64,000 nucleotides of DNA from positions 1 to 64,000 of the forward strand of contig JAJXXW010000049.1 of NCBI GenBank assembly GCA_021780905.1, given 5' to 3'. Below are positions 34,165-44,956 of this stretch, piece after piece. Origin of the DNA: a bacterium (lineage in GTDB: Bacteria > Verrucomicrobiota > Verrucomicrobiia > Limisphaerales > UBA11358). The position numbers were made by a program, and so were the translations under genes. The notes under the pieces are model-generated. The model searched no databases and was not told where the DNA came from. It saw only the letters and a list, made by a program, of their open reading frames with translations. Position 1 is the stretch's first letter, and each line of letters starts with the position of its first letter.

Positions 34165-36114
34165 TCAAGGAATTTTTTCGTCGTAGGGAATGCCCTTGGC
34201 GTCCTTGAGGTTTAGTTCGGCTTTTCGCAGATAGGCTTCATCCTTTTCGATGACGCCACGCTTAAGCAGGGAGGGCCGCTGATCGGGATTCAACAGGTAG
34301 GCTTGCATGTTTTTCACTCCATCCTCAATATCGTCGGAATAGTGGCCTTGCAACGCTTTTACGGCGGGCAGGTAAGGCTTGGTATCCACGCCCATCCAAT
34401 CAATGACATTCAAAACCCGGAGCGCCGCATAGGAATTCTGCTGAAGCATGTGAATCAAACACGCCTGTCCGTCAGCCGGTTCGCCCGCTTTGATCAAGGC
34501 CCACGCCGCCATCGCCCGAACATCATGGGATTCATCGGTCAAACAACCTTTCAACGCCGTTAATGCTGTCGCGTCCAGCTTGTCCGCCATCACCATCCCG
34601 CACGCGCCCCAGTAACGCAGGCCGGAATCGGAATCGCGCAAGTAGCCGGTGAGCTTGGGCAGATTGGCATCATCTTTGGCCAAAGCCATATCGGCGGCGG
34701 CCAGGTAGGCGGGCAGATCATAGTGCTGGGGATCGCGTGCGAGTTGATAAATCGTGGTGTGGTTGGCCGCCGCGCGCCGGCACATTTCGCTTTCTGGCAA
34801 CAGGCCGGTGTCGTGGATTTTCAACTGCCACTCCATCAGCGCCTGTCGCATCCGCGCCAGAACCGGTTGAAATTCCGCGTGCCCGGCGAGGTTCGTCACG
34901 CAATCCGAATCGTTCTGGCAATCGTATAGTTCTTCCACCCACGGTTTGGTCCGGAAGAATCGCCCGGTAATGTCATTGCAGTGGCCGGCCTTGAAAGCAT
35001 CCTCCCACGCTTGCGTGGCCGCCATGCGCCACAGGTAAGAAAGATGTTGGCCCCACTTCACGTAAGGCTGGTAATTTTTGATGTAGATGAAACGCTTGTC
35101 CCGCACCGCCCGGCTCTCGTCGTAGCGTTCGTCCATCCGGCCGCGATAGGAGAAACTATATTCCGGCTCCGGCTCGGTTTGCGGGCCGAGAAAGATTTTT
35201 CCCTGCATGATCTCCGGAATCTTCGCCTGCGCCAGACTCAACCAGGTTTTCGGCATGTCAATGAAGCTCACTAAGCGGTCCACGGTCAGGCCCGGTTTGG
35301 CCGCCGGCCAGAGCGCTTTAAATTTTTCCGGGATGCGGACAATGAGCGGTGTATGAATGCCGGCGTCATAAACCCAGCGCTTGCTGCGCGGCAGCACGCC
35401 GCCGTGGTCGGTGCAGAAAACCACGATGGTGTCGTCCTCCAAACCGGCCTGTTTCAAGGCGGCCAGTGCCATACCAATCCGCTTGTCCATGTTTTCCACG
35501 GCGTCTTCGTAGAGCGCATAGTTTTTGCGGATGGTGGGCACGTCGGGATGATATTTCGCCAACTCGACCTTGGCCGGGTCGTGCCGGGTGTTTTCCACGG
35601 AGCCTTGGGCACGGCTCTCATGGCTTTCCATGTAGTTAATGACGCAGAAAAACGGCTGGCCAGGTGCCCGGCGCTTCCAGCCATATTCCTCCGAAGTGTC
35701 CCAACAAGCCGTGTCCGGCCGGCCACCGATGTTGTAATCCGTCTTGGTGTGATTGCTGCAAAAATAGCCCGCCTGCCGCAGCGCATCTGGGTAATAAGAA
35801 ATCACATCATGCGGAATCTCGTAGCGGCTCCGCATGTTGTATGTCCCTGTGGAGAGCGAATACAGTCCGGTGATCCAACTGCTTCGGGATGCCGCGCACA
35901 CCGGGGCGGTGGCAAAGGCGTTGGCGTAACGAAAGCCTTGGCTCGCGAGCTTGTCAATGCTCGGGGTTGTCGCCTGCGCGCTGCCATAGCAGCCGAACCA
36001 GTTGACATTGGCATCTTCCGCCACCAGCCACAGAATATTGGGCTGATTTGGAGCCGCTTTCAGGGCTGAAAACCCGGAAAGCAACAGCCAAGAAAAAATC
36101 AAGATGTGATTCAT
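34165..36114 (-). CDS. Exported sulfatase with C-terminal HEAT-like repeats
   Basis: The 649-residue protein has a signal peptide (1-20), then the sulfatase fold: PNILWLVAEDANVNWFG (metal Asp), the formylglycine site CAASR (Cys73), and TDHGGVLPR (Asp-His metal pair). In the FGly motif C-x-P-S-R the Pro is Ala here, a tolerated variant in some sulfatases. Residues about 490-600 carry alpha-helical HEAT-like repeats (LRDSDSGLRYWGACG, LTDESHDVRAMAAWAL). It removes sulfate from a polysaccharide or glycan; no sulfatase-maturing enzyme is nearby. It separates rplT from pheS. Confidence 0.88.
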   Translation of the reverse strand: MNHILIFSWLLLSGFSALKAAPNQPNILWLVAEDANVNWFGCYGSAQATTPSIDKLASQGFRYANAFATAPVCAASRSSWITGLYSLSTGTYNMRSRYEIPHDVISYYPDALRQAGYFCSNHTKTDYNIGGRPDTACWDTSEEYGWKRRAPGQPFFCVINYMESHESRAQGSVENTRHDPAKVELAKYHPDVPTIRKNYALYEDAVENMDKRIGMALAALKQAGLEDDTIVVFCTDHGGVLPRSKRWVYDAGIHTPLIVRIPEKFKALWPAAKPGLTVDRLVSFIDMPKTWLSLAQAKIPEIMQGKIFLGPQTEPEPEYSFSYRGRMDERYDESRAVRDKRFIYIKNYQPYVKWGQHLSYLWRMAATQAWEDAFKAGHCNDITGRFFRTKPWVEELYDCQNDSDCVTNLAGHAEFQPVLARMRQALMEWQLKIHDTGLLPESEMCRRAAANHTTIYQLARDPQHYDLPAYLAAADMALAKDDANLPKLTGYLRDSDSGLRYWGACGMVMADKLDATALTALKGCLTDESHDVRAMAAWALIKAGEPADGQACLIHMLQQNSYAALRVLNVIDWMGVDTKPYLPAVKALQGHYSDDIEDGVKNMQAYLLNPDQRPSLLKRGVIEKDEAYLRKAELNLKDAKGIPYDEKIP

Positions 36115-36577
36115 CGGTTTTGACACGAATGGAGCATGTTTGAAGATGAACTCGCTTGCAAGCCAATCCAAAACAACTTTCTGTCTTCATCAGTCTGCTG
36201 GCGGCAGTATGTTCTTCCGAAGATTTTTTTAGAGCAAATTAAATAAATCTGCAGCCATTGGATTTGGGCATCGCGTTGCCCCTTACCCCAGCCCTTGGGG
36301 GAGGGAACCACGCTCCCCGTTTCCCGGCAGGATGAATGCGGCAAGCTGCTTGTGGGCTGCACGAAGGATACGAACGCAGCCAGCGGCTGTTCCTTCCCCG
36401 AGGTCGAAGGTCAGGTTGCGGGGGAGGCACGCACCACCAGGGCGGCTACAGTTTTAATAAGACCGCTCTAATTCTCCGAATGCCACTTGTTTAATGGTTG
36501 CAGTGCGTCATGAAATCCCAGTCATAATTTGATCAGTATGAGTAAAGGATGGAGGATTGAGGATGGAAGAAAAGCAA
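36115..36577. other. Intergenic region upstream of the sulfatase gene
   Basis: About 460 bases with no gene. Near 36190-36250 an AT-rich stretch (TTTATTTAATTTGCTC on the minus strand) could hold the sulfatase promoter. Bases 36280-36450 are G/C-rich runs of the type CCCTTGGGGGAGGG and CAGGGCGGCTACAG, like dispersed intergenic repeats. No operator or RNA was recognised. Confidence 0.4.
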
Positions 36578-36602
36578 AACGGGCGACCATTGCTGGTCGC
36601 CC
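36571..36602 (-). terminator. Terminator of the rpmI-rplT operon
   Basis: On the minus strand GGGCGACCA and TGGTCGCCC (9-bp perfect stem, loop GCAA) are followed by GTTTTGCTTTTC. It lies 24 bases past the rplT stop and separates it from the sulfatase gene. Confidence 0.85.
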
Positions 36603-36625
36603 GCGTAGATTTTTTGTCGAAGCGA

Positions 36626-37009
36626 TTAAGCCTTGGCCAAAACGGCGCCGGTCTTGTTCTTGAGCGCGTTCTTCGCGACATTCACGATTTCAAGGAATGC
36701 GGCGTTGTCGGTCGCAGCGAGATCAGAAATTATTTTGCGGTCGAGTTCGCACTTCGCGGCGATCAAGCCTTCGATGAGGCGGCTGTAGGTGATGCCGGCT
36801 TCGCGGGCGGCGGCATTGATGCGCGCCTGCCAGAGGTAGCGGTAAACGCGCTTTTTTGTGCGGCGATCGCGGTAGGCGTATTGCCGGCCGTGATCCACGG
36901 CGTCGGAAGCGTAGCGGTAAAGTTTGGAGCGCTTGAGGCGGAAGCCCTTGGCCGCCGTCAACATCCGTTTGCGACGTTTGCGGGAAGCGGGAGAATTGGT
37001 GACACGCAT
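36626..37009 (-). CDS. rplT: 50S ribosomal protein L20
   Basis: L20 is a primary 23S rRNA-binding assembly protein. The 127-residue protein has the family N-terminus (RKRRKRMLTAAKGF) and the ALKNKTGAVLAKA tail; the overall length is slightly above the typical 118. It lies 33 bases after rpmI and ends at a strong terminator. In most bacteria pheS would follow directly; here a sulfatase intervenes. Confidence 0.97.
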   Translation of the reverse strand: MRVTNSPASRKRRKRMLTAAKGFRLKRSKLYRYASDAVDHGRQYAYRDRRTKKRVYRYLWQARINAAAREAGITYSRLIEGLIAAKCELDRKIISDLAATDNAAFLEIVNVAKNALKNKTGAVLAKA

Positions 37010-37042
37010 TTTAGTTGATGATTAAAAGTGATCGTTGAAAAA

Positions 37043-37258
37043 TCAGCCGCGATGGCTGAAGGGCATGCTTTGGGTGATGCGATAAACATCGGTCGAGTCC
37101 ACCACGGCGGCCTTGCCGAGCCGGCGCAGGCGTTTCGCATTTTTAGTTTGCGCCAGGTGGCGGCGGCCGGCGTGGGAACGCAGGACCTTGCCGGTGGCGG
37201 TGATCTTAAACCGCTTCGACGCGGCTTTTTTGGTCTTAATGCCTTTGGGACGACGCAT
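37043..37258 (-). CDS. rpmI: 50S ribosomal protein L35
   Basis: The 71-residue L35 has the conserved KTKKAASKRFKITATGKV and HLAQTKNAKRLRRLGK blocks. It is the first gene of a two-gene rpmI-rplT transcript. infC, the usual upstream partner carrying the operon's translational control, is not here; a truncated sulfatase lies upstream. Confidence 0.97.
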   Translation of the reverse strand: MRRPKGIKTKKAASKRFKITATGKVLRSHAGRRHLAQTKNAKRLRRLGKAAVVDSTDVYRITQSMPFSHRG

Positions 37259-37412
37259 AAATTATTTTTTTCTCAAAAAGAGTCGCGAAAAATAACAGTC
37301 GCTCAAGCTGGTGGCAAGCCTGAATTTGAAACAATTCCGCTGCTGCGCCACCATGTGACCGCAGCTTGCCTATTCCAGTCTGAATCGCGCAACTGGACGC
37401 AAACCGTGAAGC

Positions 37413-37634
37413 TGAAGCCGCGCACACCGGTGCCGTGGCAAAAGCATTAAGGTAACCAAAGCCTTCCCGCGCGAGCTGGTCAATGTTCGGTGTTGTCGCC
37501 TGGGCGCTGCCGTAGCAGCCGAACCAGTCCACGCTTACGTCCTCACCCGTCAACAACAGAATATTGGGCCGGTCGGTTGCCGCCGGCCCGGCGGGAACCC
37601 CGGATAGCGACACCCATAGAAAATAAAGAATTCG
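37413..37634 (-). pseudogene. Truncated sulfatase N-terminus
   Basis: About 74 codons are homologous to residues 1-76 of the intact sulfatase (PNILLLTGEDVSVDWFGCYG and YLNAFATAPVCAAS). The homology ends exactly at the formylglycine motif, after which the reading is unrelated. The rest of the catalytic domain is absent, so no function is possible. Direct orientation with the intact gene suggests a tandem duplication or an old insertion around rpmI-rplT. Confidence 0.85.
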
Positions 37635-37699
37635 TTTTATTGGTTTTGGAGGATAGGGTGAACAGTCAAATAGGAGCCGGCGGGCGAATATGTTCAAGC

Positions 37700-38074
37700 T
37701 CAACCGCTCGTTTGCATCGGCCAGCCGGCGGCGACCATGCCTTTGTAACCGCCAATCAGTGAGTGGACTTTTCGGTAGCCCATTTTTTGCGCCGCGTCAC
37801 ATGTGAGCGCAGAGCGGAACCCGCCGCCGCAATACAGGATGATTTCCGTGTCTGAGTCAGGATACAGTTTTTCCAGGTCGCGCTCAAAAACACCCTTGCC
37901 CAGATGCACCGCCTCGGCGGCATGGCCGGCCGCCCATTCGTGATCTTCGCGCACGTCAAGCAGCACCACCTTGGAGTTAATGGCGAGTTTGGCGCGGGCC
38001 TCCGCAACGCTGATTTCGTTGACGTGCTTTTTGGCCTCGGCCACGAGCTTGAGAAAGCCGGGTGAATGGTCCAT
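37700..38074 (-). CDS. Rhodanese-domain protein
   Basis: The 124-residue single-domain rhodanese has VVLLDVREDHEWAAGH and an active-site loop CGGGFRS with the catalytic Cys. Such proteins carry persulfide sulfur in the cytoplasm. There is an N-terminal helix before the domain and no signal peptide. The gene starts next to IS debris. Confidence 0.85.
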   Translation of the reverse strand: MDHSPGFLKLVAEAKKHVNEISVAEARAKLAINSKVVLLDVREDHEWAAGHAAEAVHLGKGVFERDLEKLYPDSDTEIILYCGGGFRSALTCDAAQKMGYRKVHSLIGGYKGMVAAGWPMQTSG

Positions 38075-38142
38075 GCTAACACATTAGTTTTTTACTTGTG
38101 GCCGTCAAATCAATTCCCAGCCTGGTCCGGCAAAACCCCTAT

Positions 38143-38440
38143 CCCGGATATTTCCTAGTGGGATTGAACCAAAAAGGGGTAAGTGGGTATGAAGGCTTGA
38201 AAACACTGTGCCCAATGAAAACACCACTCACCGCTGTTGCGCCGACCGACTGTCGAGAACTGCCATGGCTCTTTCCCGACCTCGGTTCCCGAAAAGTCGC
38301 GACTGATTTTTCCGGGGGGAATTCTTTCCAGCGCTGGCGGGGTGTTGTTGTGGCGTCAGGGGGACGCCGGCTTGGGCGTCACGGCGGCGCTGGCACAATG
38401 TTTTGGCGACCAGCACCCAGCAGGTCTAGGTGGATCCACG
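38143..38440 (+). mobile_element. IS1380 left end and transposase 5' remnant
   Basis: The end CCCGGATATTTCCTAGTGG (38143) matches the 32.4-33.0 kb element, and 38143-38350 aligns with that element's transposase end in reverse complement. The frame from ATG 38215 gives RKVATDFSGG, then shifts; the next frame gives ILSSAGGVLLWRQGDAGLG, the IS1380 N-terminal motif. The rest of the transposase and the right end are missing. Confidence 0.75.
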
Positions 38441-38479
38441 GTGCCGTAGTGGCTGGCCCGGCAAATTTTCGGATGGGCG

Positions 38480-38790
38480 CTGGGTTATGTCGGTGACAAC
38501 CCGCCCCGCCGGTATCGTCCGGTCGCCCGCGCAAAACCGTCCAAATATCATCGCCGCCGTCCGGCACGTCAAAATGGTCGCGCAAGTGTTGCTGCCGGAA
38601 CTGCCATCTGGCAGCGTGATTGTCCTGAACAACGCCCGGTTTTATCAATCCCCGCCGCCGCTCCGGCTGGCCGAAGCCGCCGGCGGTCGACTGTTCATTT
38701 TGGCCGTTAATTCGGTTATTCCGAGAAGTTTGAGTCTAGAACGGGTGTTTTCAAGACTTACGGGGCGATACAATGCCCCTATACCAACGA
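38480..38790 (+). pseudogene. IS630-family transposase remnant
   Basis: Codons around VLLPELPSGSVIVLNNARFYQS match the second catalytic region of IS630/DDE_3 transposases, with the catalytic Asp changed to Asn (VIVLNNA in place of VIVMDNA). The following ERVFSRL replaces the PPYSPxLNPIExxW region in degraded form. No N-terminus or terminal repeats are visible. It abuts the IS1380 remnant. Confidence 0.6.
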
Positions 38791-38900
38791 AATCAACCGC
38801 AGCATGGCTGGAATCGATCCCCTTTGGGAAACTTCCCGCTCGACTGCACCTCAAACCAGACAATCAGCTGCCAGACCGAACTTCCCGGAAGAATCCATTT

Positions 38901-40475
38901 TCAACTGGATTTTGTATCCAGTTGCACTGGCTGGTAGCCGCCGCGTGATTTGAAATATAGGATCAGCGCCAGATAACACACGAAAGTGAACGCCGGGAAC
39001 ATCGCCATCTTGCCCAGCGCGCTGAACTTGCCGGCGGTCGTCGCGGCCTGAATGTCGTCCGCGGATTTGGTGTCGTTGACGGCATGGCTTCTCTCCGGGT
39101 CAATCGCTTCATATGCGCCGAGCAAATAGGTCTTTTTCATCGTCACCTGCTGGTAGAGCGCGGGATTGGTGACTTGTAATTGCTGGGTCGTGGACGATTC
39201 CTGCATGTAGCCGAGAAATGGCGCGCCCAGAATGCCCACGGCCAGCATGCCGATGCCGCCCATCGCGTTCAGTGTCAGCGCGCCGCCTTTGGGACATTGC
39301 TCGGAAGTCAGGCCGAGAATCGTCGGCCAGAAAAACGTGATGCCGACGCCGAACAAGGTGGCGGCGGCAAAAATAACACCCAGACCGGCGTGGGCGGTGT
39401 GGGACATCGCCAGGATGCCCACGGCGGCCAGCGCCGAACACGTCAGCAACAGGCCGGGCGTCGAAAACTTGTGAGCCAGCGGCCCGGCGCAGAAGCGCAG
39501 CACCAACATGATCGCGGAGGTATAGACCAGCACCCACGCGGAATTGTAACCGGCCGCCTTCATCGGATCTTCCATGAGCGCCGTGATCCAGCCGTTGGTG
39601 CCCAACTCGGTCGTGGCCTGCGGCATCATGATGATCATGAGAAAGGCGAGCAGCAGCCGGCCAAAGGACCGGGTGATGACGGCGAACGCGATCACCACCG
39701 CGCCGGTGAGAAGCCAACTGACATTCTGCGACCAGCCAAACACCTGGCCGAGCTGCGCAAACACCAGGCCGAAACCGACGAACGCGCCGAACGCGCCGAG
39801 TTCCTTGAGCATCGTCAGGTAACTGACGCCGGCCTGCTCGCGTTCGCTGATCGGAAACTGTTTGCCGATGAGAATCAGAAAAAATGTGAACGCGGGAATC
39901 AAAATCAGACCGAGCGTGAGGCGCCAGTCGGGGTTCTTGGCCAGCGCGATGGTGCAAAGCCCGCCCATCACCAGGCCCGCCGGCCACCCGGCGTGCAGGC
40001 GGTTCAGCCATTTCACCTTGTCGGTGTTGAACATCGTGGAGACGATCGGATTGGCGTAGGCCTCCACCGTGCCGTTGCCGAGGCCGAGAATGATGCTGCC
40101 CCAGTAAAGCAGTTGGTAGCCGTGCTTCTGCCCGGCGATGAGCGCGTCGCCGGTCACGCCGTGAATGCAGCCGTAGGCGGCAATCGCCATCGCCGTGTAG
40201 GCGAGATAACTCAGAAAGGAATAAATCATCGCCACCTTGTAGCCGATGCGGTCAATGAACAGACTGAAAATGATGATGCTCACGCCGAACGACCAGATGC
40301 CCGCGCCCTGGAGTTCGCCGACCACAACATTGTCCAGGCCGAAGTCGGCCTTGAATTGTCCGCCGCAGAGGATCATGCGGCTGATGAACGCGTAGCTGGT
40401 GGTGATGAGGGCGATGAAGCAGCCCCAGAACAGGATTTTGTCGTGTTTGTTATTCATGGAAATCGGATTCGCCAT
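38901..40475 (-). CDS. MFS transporter (sugar-type, FucP-like layout)
   Basis: The 524-residue protein has 12 predicted membrane segments and MFS features (SLFIDRIGYK loop, GLGNGTVEAYANP in the region of TM4-5). The last loop before TM12 is extended (about residues 425-480, charged). The sequence suggests an MFS symporter for a small solute; the substrate is unknown. Its start ATG at 40475 is followed by a second ATG five codons later, either usable. No operon partner. Confidence 0.8.
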   Translation of the reverse strand: MANPISMNNKHDKILFWGCFIALITTSYAFISRMILCGGQFKADFGLDNVVVGELQGAGIWSFGVSIIIFSLFIDRIGYKVAMIYSFLSYLAYTAMAIAAYGCIHGVTGDALIAGQKHGYQLLYWGSIILGLGNGTVEAYANPIVSTMFNTDKVKWLNRLHAGWPAGLVMGGLCTIALAKNPDWRLTLGLILIPAFTFFLILIGKQFPISEREQAGVSYLTMLKELGAFGAFVGFGLVFAQLGQVFGWSQNVSWLLTGAVVIAFAVITRSFGRLLLAFLMIIMMPQATTELGTNGWITALMEDPMKAAGYNSAWVLVYTSAIMLVLRFCAGPLAHKFSTPGLLLTCSALAAVGILAMSHTAHAGLGVIFAAATLFGVGITFFWPTILGLTSEQCPKGGALTLNAMGGIGMLAVGILGAPFLGYMQESSTTQQLQVTNPALYQQVTMKKTYLLGAYEAIDPERSHAVNDTKSADDIQAATTAGKFSALGKMAMFPAFTFVCYLALILYFKSRGGYQPVQLDTKSS

Positions 40476-40684
40476 ATGCTCGCCATGACCGGAAAAGAGT
40501 CAACGGCAAAGTGCGTGTGCACCGGGACGCCAAACTAAAAATGAAACAAGGTGGATGGTTGCCCGTCCGCCTTTTGACGACATGGAGAAACACAGATAAG
40601 GCGAATCAAAACCCGTGTTTCATCTGTGCAAATCTGTGGCTGAAATTTCTTTTTTAATCGGCCGGTAAATTTTATGCTGTGTGC

Positions 40685-41164
40685 ATGGTTCACGTTGGCA
40701 TCGGCTATGACGTTCATCAATTGGTCGCCGGGCGCAAGTGCGTTCTCGGCGGCGTGGAGATCCCGCACACGAAAGGACTCGACGGCCATTCGGACGCGGA
40801 CGCGCTGATGCATGCCATTTGCGATGCCGTCCTCGGCGCGCTCGGCGAGGAGGACATCGGCCACTTTTTCCCGAACACCGACCCGCGCTGGAAGGATGTG
40901 CCAAGCAAAATATTTCTGGAGGAAGCCGCCAAGCAAGCCGCCCGATGCGGCGGAAAAATCGTGAACATTGACGCCACGGTCATCGCGCAGGCGCCGAAGA
41001 TTTATCCGCACATAGCCGAAATGAAGCGCCGCATCGCCGCCGCGCTCGGTGTTGCCGAAAAACAAATCGGCGTCAAGGCGACCACGAATGAACTGATGGG
41101 ATTCATCGGCCGCGAGGAAGGCATCGCCGCGATGGCGGTGGCGAGCGTCAATTTGCCCGAATAA
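40685..41164 (+). CDS. ispF: 2-C-methyl-D-erythritol 2,4-cyclodiphosphate synthase
   Basis: IspF cyclises CDP-ME phosphate in the MEP isoprenoid pathway. The 159-residue protein has the metal ligands D9-x-H11 in YDVHQL, HSDADALMHAICDAVLGALG, and the C-terminal RxEGI-like segment. I use the ATG at 40685 (MVHVGIGYDVH) instead of the upstream GTG. Confidence 0.96.
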   Translation: MVHVGIGYDVHQLVAGRKCVLGGVEIPHTKGLDGHSDADALMHAICDAVLGALGEEDIGHFFPNTDPRWKDVPSKIFLEEAAKQAARCGGKIVNIDATVIAQAPKIYPHIAEMKRRIAAALGVAEKQIGVKATTNELMGFIGREEGIAAMAVASVNLPE

Positions 41165-41279
41165 TTTTTCCGCCACAGATAAATAAACACAGATGCAACA
41201 CAGATTTGGAAAAATTGCCGGCGATTATTCTAGATTTTCTATTGGTGAAAATCTGCGCCCGTCTGTGGCAAAATGAATC

Positions 41280-41549
41280 ATGCCCAAAGCCGAAATTGCC
41301 TGGAAGCGCGTCACCGCAGACGGTGAGAAACTTCAAGTTTATGCCCAGCACGTCGGGCATGAGTATCATTTCTTCCACCGCGCCAAGCGGTTCGATGTCT
41401 GGGAGCGCGTGAAGGAGCCGCCGCTGGAAGACTGGCTGGAACTGCTCGACGCCGTGCAGCGCCTCGTCAACCGCCGGCGTTACATGCCGGACGATGAAAA
41501 GCGGTTGCGCGCGCAAATCATCGAAAAATTTCCTGAGGCAGACGTCTAA
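41280..41549 (+). CDS. Conserved small hypothetical protein
   Basis: The 89-residue soluble protein has a beta-rich first half (EIAWKRVTADGEKLQVYAQ) and a helical second half (PLEDWLELLDAVQRLVNRRR). It starts 115 bases after ispF in the same direction. I recognise no named family. Confidence 0.55.
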   Translation: MPKAEIAWKRVTADGEKLQVYAQHVGHEYHFFHRAKRFDVWERVKEPPLEDWLELLDAVQRLVNRRRYMPDDEKRLRAQIIEKFPEADV

Positions 41550-41599
41550 TTATGTTGCCAGACAATGCGGTTCAAGAAGAAATCTGGAACCCATGAAGG

Positions 41600-41995
41600 T
41601 CCAGCCCACCGCCGATAATTTGCATCCCTTCACCGGCAAGATTCCGCTGCGGGAGCGTGAGCGGCGCCACGGCCATCGCGACCGAGCTGGAGCGCGAGCG
41701 GTTTCGCCGCGGCTGTTTGCCTGCGGGCTTCATCTGCATCTCGGCCTTCAACTCGCCGCGCCGCGTTGACCGCAACCCGATGCCGCCCGGCACCTTCATC
41801 GAGGTGTTTGTCAATGCCCCCCGGCCGTATGCGAGCAGCGTGATCCGAAGAGGCTTTACGCGAAGGCACAAAAACTCAAGACCCCAAATTTCACCGGCAT
41901 CTCGGCGCTGTATGAACCGCCGCTGAAGCCAGAAATCGAATTGCGCGCCGACTGGCTGACTGTCCGGCAGGCGGTGGAAAAATCCTGGCCTTGTT
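41600..41995 (+). pseudogene. Adenylylsulfate kinase (CysC-type) remnant
   Basis: Two frames together give APS kinase features: IATELERERFRRG (after the P-loop), then FIEVFVNAP. After a frameshift near 41825 comes CEQRDPKRLYAKAQ, NFTGISALYEPP and a normal C-terminus. The N-terminal P-loop GxSGSGKST is reduced to SGATAIAT-like remains. Several indels make it non-functional. Confidence 0.75.
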
Positions 41996-42082
41996 GGCAG
42001 AAAATGCCGCCTCAAATCCCCTTCCTGCGAGGCGGGCGTGGTTTTCCCCTGACAATTCACGCCGAGGCTTTATCATTGGCGC

Positions 42083-42855
42083 ATGGCAAGCAGGCCGTTG
42101 ATTTTGGTTTCGCCCAGCATCGAAAAGCGCGGCGTGGAGTTCCATGACTTGTCCGCCAGCCTGTCGGTGAGATACGATTCCGCCGTGCTGCACTCCGGCG
42201 GCATTCCCGTCACCGTGCCCGCCACCATTGACCGCGCGGTGCTGGCGGAATGCGTGCGCCGTGTGGAGGGTGTGCTGCTGACGGGCGGCGACGATATTAA
42301 TTCCGACCTTTACGATCCGAAGCTGCCCGCGAAAATCCGGCGCACTGTGAACCAGACTCCCGACGGCGGCGCGCGCGATTTGCGGGAACTTCTTTTGATC
42401 GAGGAAACCTTCCGGCAGCGCAAGCCGCTATTGGCGATTTGCCGCGGCCACCAGTTGCTCAACATCGCGTTTGGCGGGCGGCTCGTGGCGGATATCCGGC
42501 AGCAGGTGCCGGGCGCGCTGAACCACCAGCGCCTGGACCGCGCCTGCGAATTAGTGCATGAAGCGGCGTTGACACCCGGCTCTTTGCTCGCCAAGATTAC
42601 CGGCAGGCGAAAGTTGGGTGTGAACAGTTCGCACCATCAGGCGGTGCCGGTGGCGGCGGAACCATTCGTGGCCTCGGCGGTCAGCCGGGATGGGTTGGTG
42701 GAAGCGATGGAACTGAAGCCGGCGGCCGGGCGGCAGATGCCGTTCCTGTTGAGCGTGCAGTTTCACCCGGAACGGTTGACGCCGCAGTATGCCGCCCACC
42801 GCGCGATTTTTGACGCGTTCGTAGCAGCCTGTGTCCGGAACAGTTCGGAAAAATC

Positions 42856-42859
<4 letters not shown>
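42083..42859 (+). CDS. PuuD-like gamma-glutamyl-amidase (peptidase C26)
   Basis: The 258-residue class I glutamine-amidotransferase-like enzyme has its nucleophile in AICRGHQ (Cys120), the GxNSSHHQAV loop and the catalytic His-Glu in VQFHPE. It hydrolyses gamma-glutamyl conjugates such as gamma-glutamyl-GABA or related peptides. It overlaps the following response-regulator gene by 4 bases (ATGA), so the two are coupled. Confidence 0.88.
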
Positions 42860-44199
<1,340 letters not shown>

Positions 44200-44236
44200 T
44201 TTTGGATGATCCGTTTGTTCGGGTCATGGCTGGGAA

Positions 44237-44911
44237 ATGAAAACCTCGACGAAAGCTTTTACCGTCGTTGCAATTCTGTTGCTGGTTATGGCTGGATTGC
44301 TCTGGCATCGCGCATTGCGCGATGAACGCAGGGCAAAAGCCGCCTTGGAAAAGCCAATCAGTTTTGAAGAAGGTTTTTCTTTCGCTTCTTCGTTCACCGT
44401 GCCTGAAACCAGTTATTATTTTGTCGAACTTGTATTTCCTCGTGATCATTCGCCGGCGGCGCGTGAGCATGATGTCAAATATAGGAATGGCATTGGCGCG
44501 GCGATTGTAAAATTTGGAGACAATACAAATCAACCGGTCAAACCCATTAAGCTCACCATAACTTGTAACGGAATGGTTGTTGCTGAAGGTGGCGGTGACA
44601 AGTCTTGCATTGGTGGAAGCGGATCTTACGCCGAACAAACTGTTCACATGGTCACGTTCAAGGCTGAACCCGGCAAGGATTATGAGATTTCTTTTCACGC
44701 CACCAGTTCGCTGCCCATTCTTGACACGACCAAACCGATGCTGCGGATATACATTCCATTTTGGGCTGCTGATCCTCTTGATTTTTCCTATTGGTTAATT
44801 CCAATTTCCTTTGCCCATCATATTGCGATCTTGGGATTGCTCTTCGCAATTTCGCCCTGCAGCTTTCTGGCGCAGAGATTTTTTCGCATAAATTTCAAAA
44901 CGTCTAAATGA
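44237..44911 (+). CDS. Membrane-attached hypothetical protein
   Basis: The 224-residue protein has an N-terminal membrane anchor (5-23), a soluble beta-rich external domain (about 40-170), and a second hydrophobic segment (about 190-212). Base composition is lower in GC than its neighbours, suggesting recent acquisition. I recognise no family. It is convergent with the M3 peptidase gene. Confidence 0.6.
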   Translation: MKTSTKAFTVVAILLLVMAGLLWHRALRDERRAKAALEKPISFEEGFSFASSFTVPETSYYFVELVFPRDHSPAAREHDVKYRNGIGAAIVKFGDNTNQPVKPIKLTITCNGMVVAEGGGDKSCIGGSGSYAEQTVHMVTFKAEPGKDYEISFHATSSLPILDTTKPMLRIYIPFWAADPLDFSYWLIPISFAHHIAILGLLFAISPCSFLAQRFFRINFKTSK

Positions 44912-44956
44912 ATTCTGTCGTCTTCATTGGGCTTGGCTTGTTGCATTCAATAAGCC

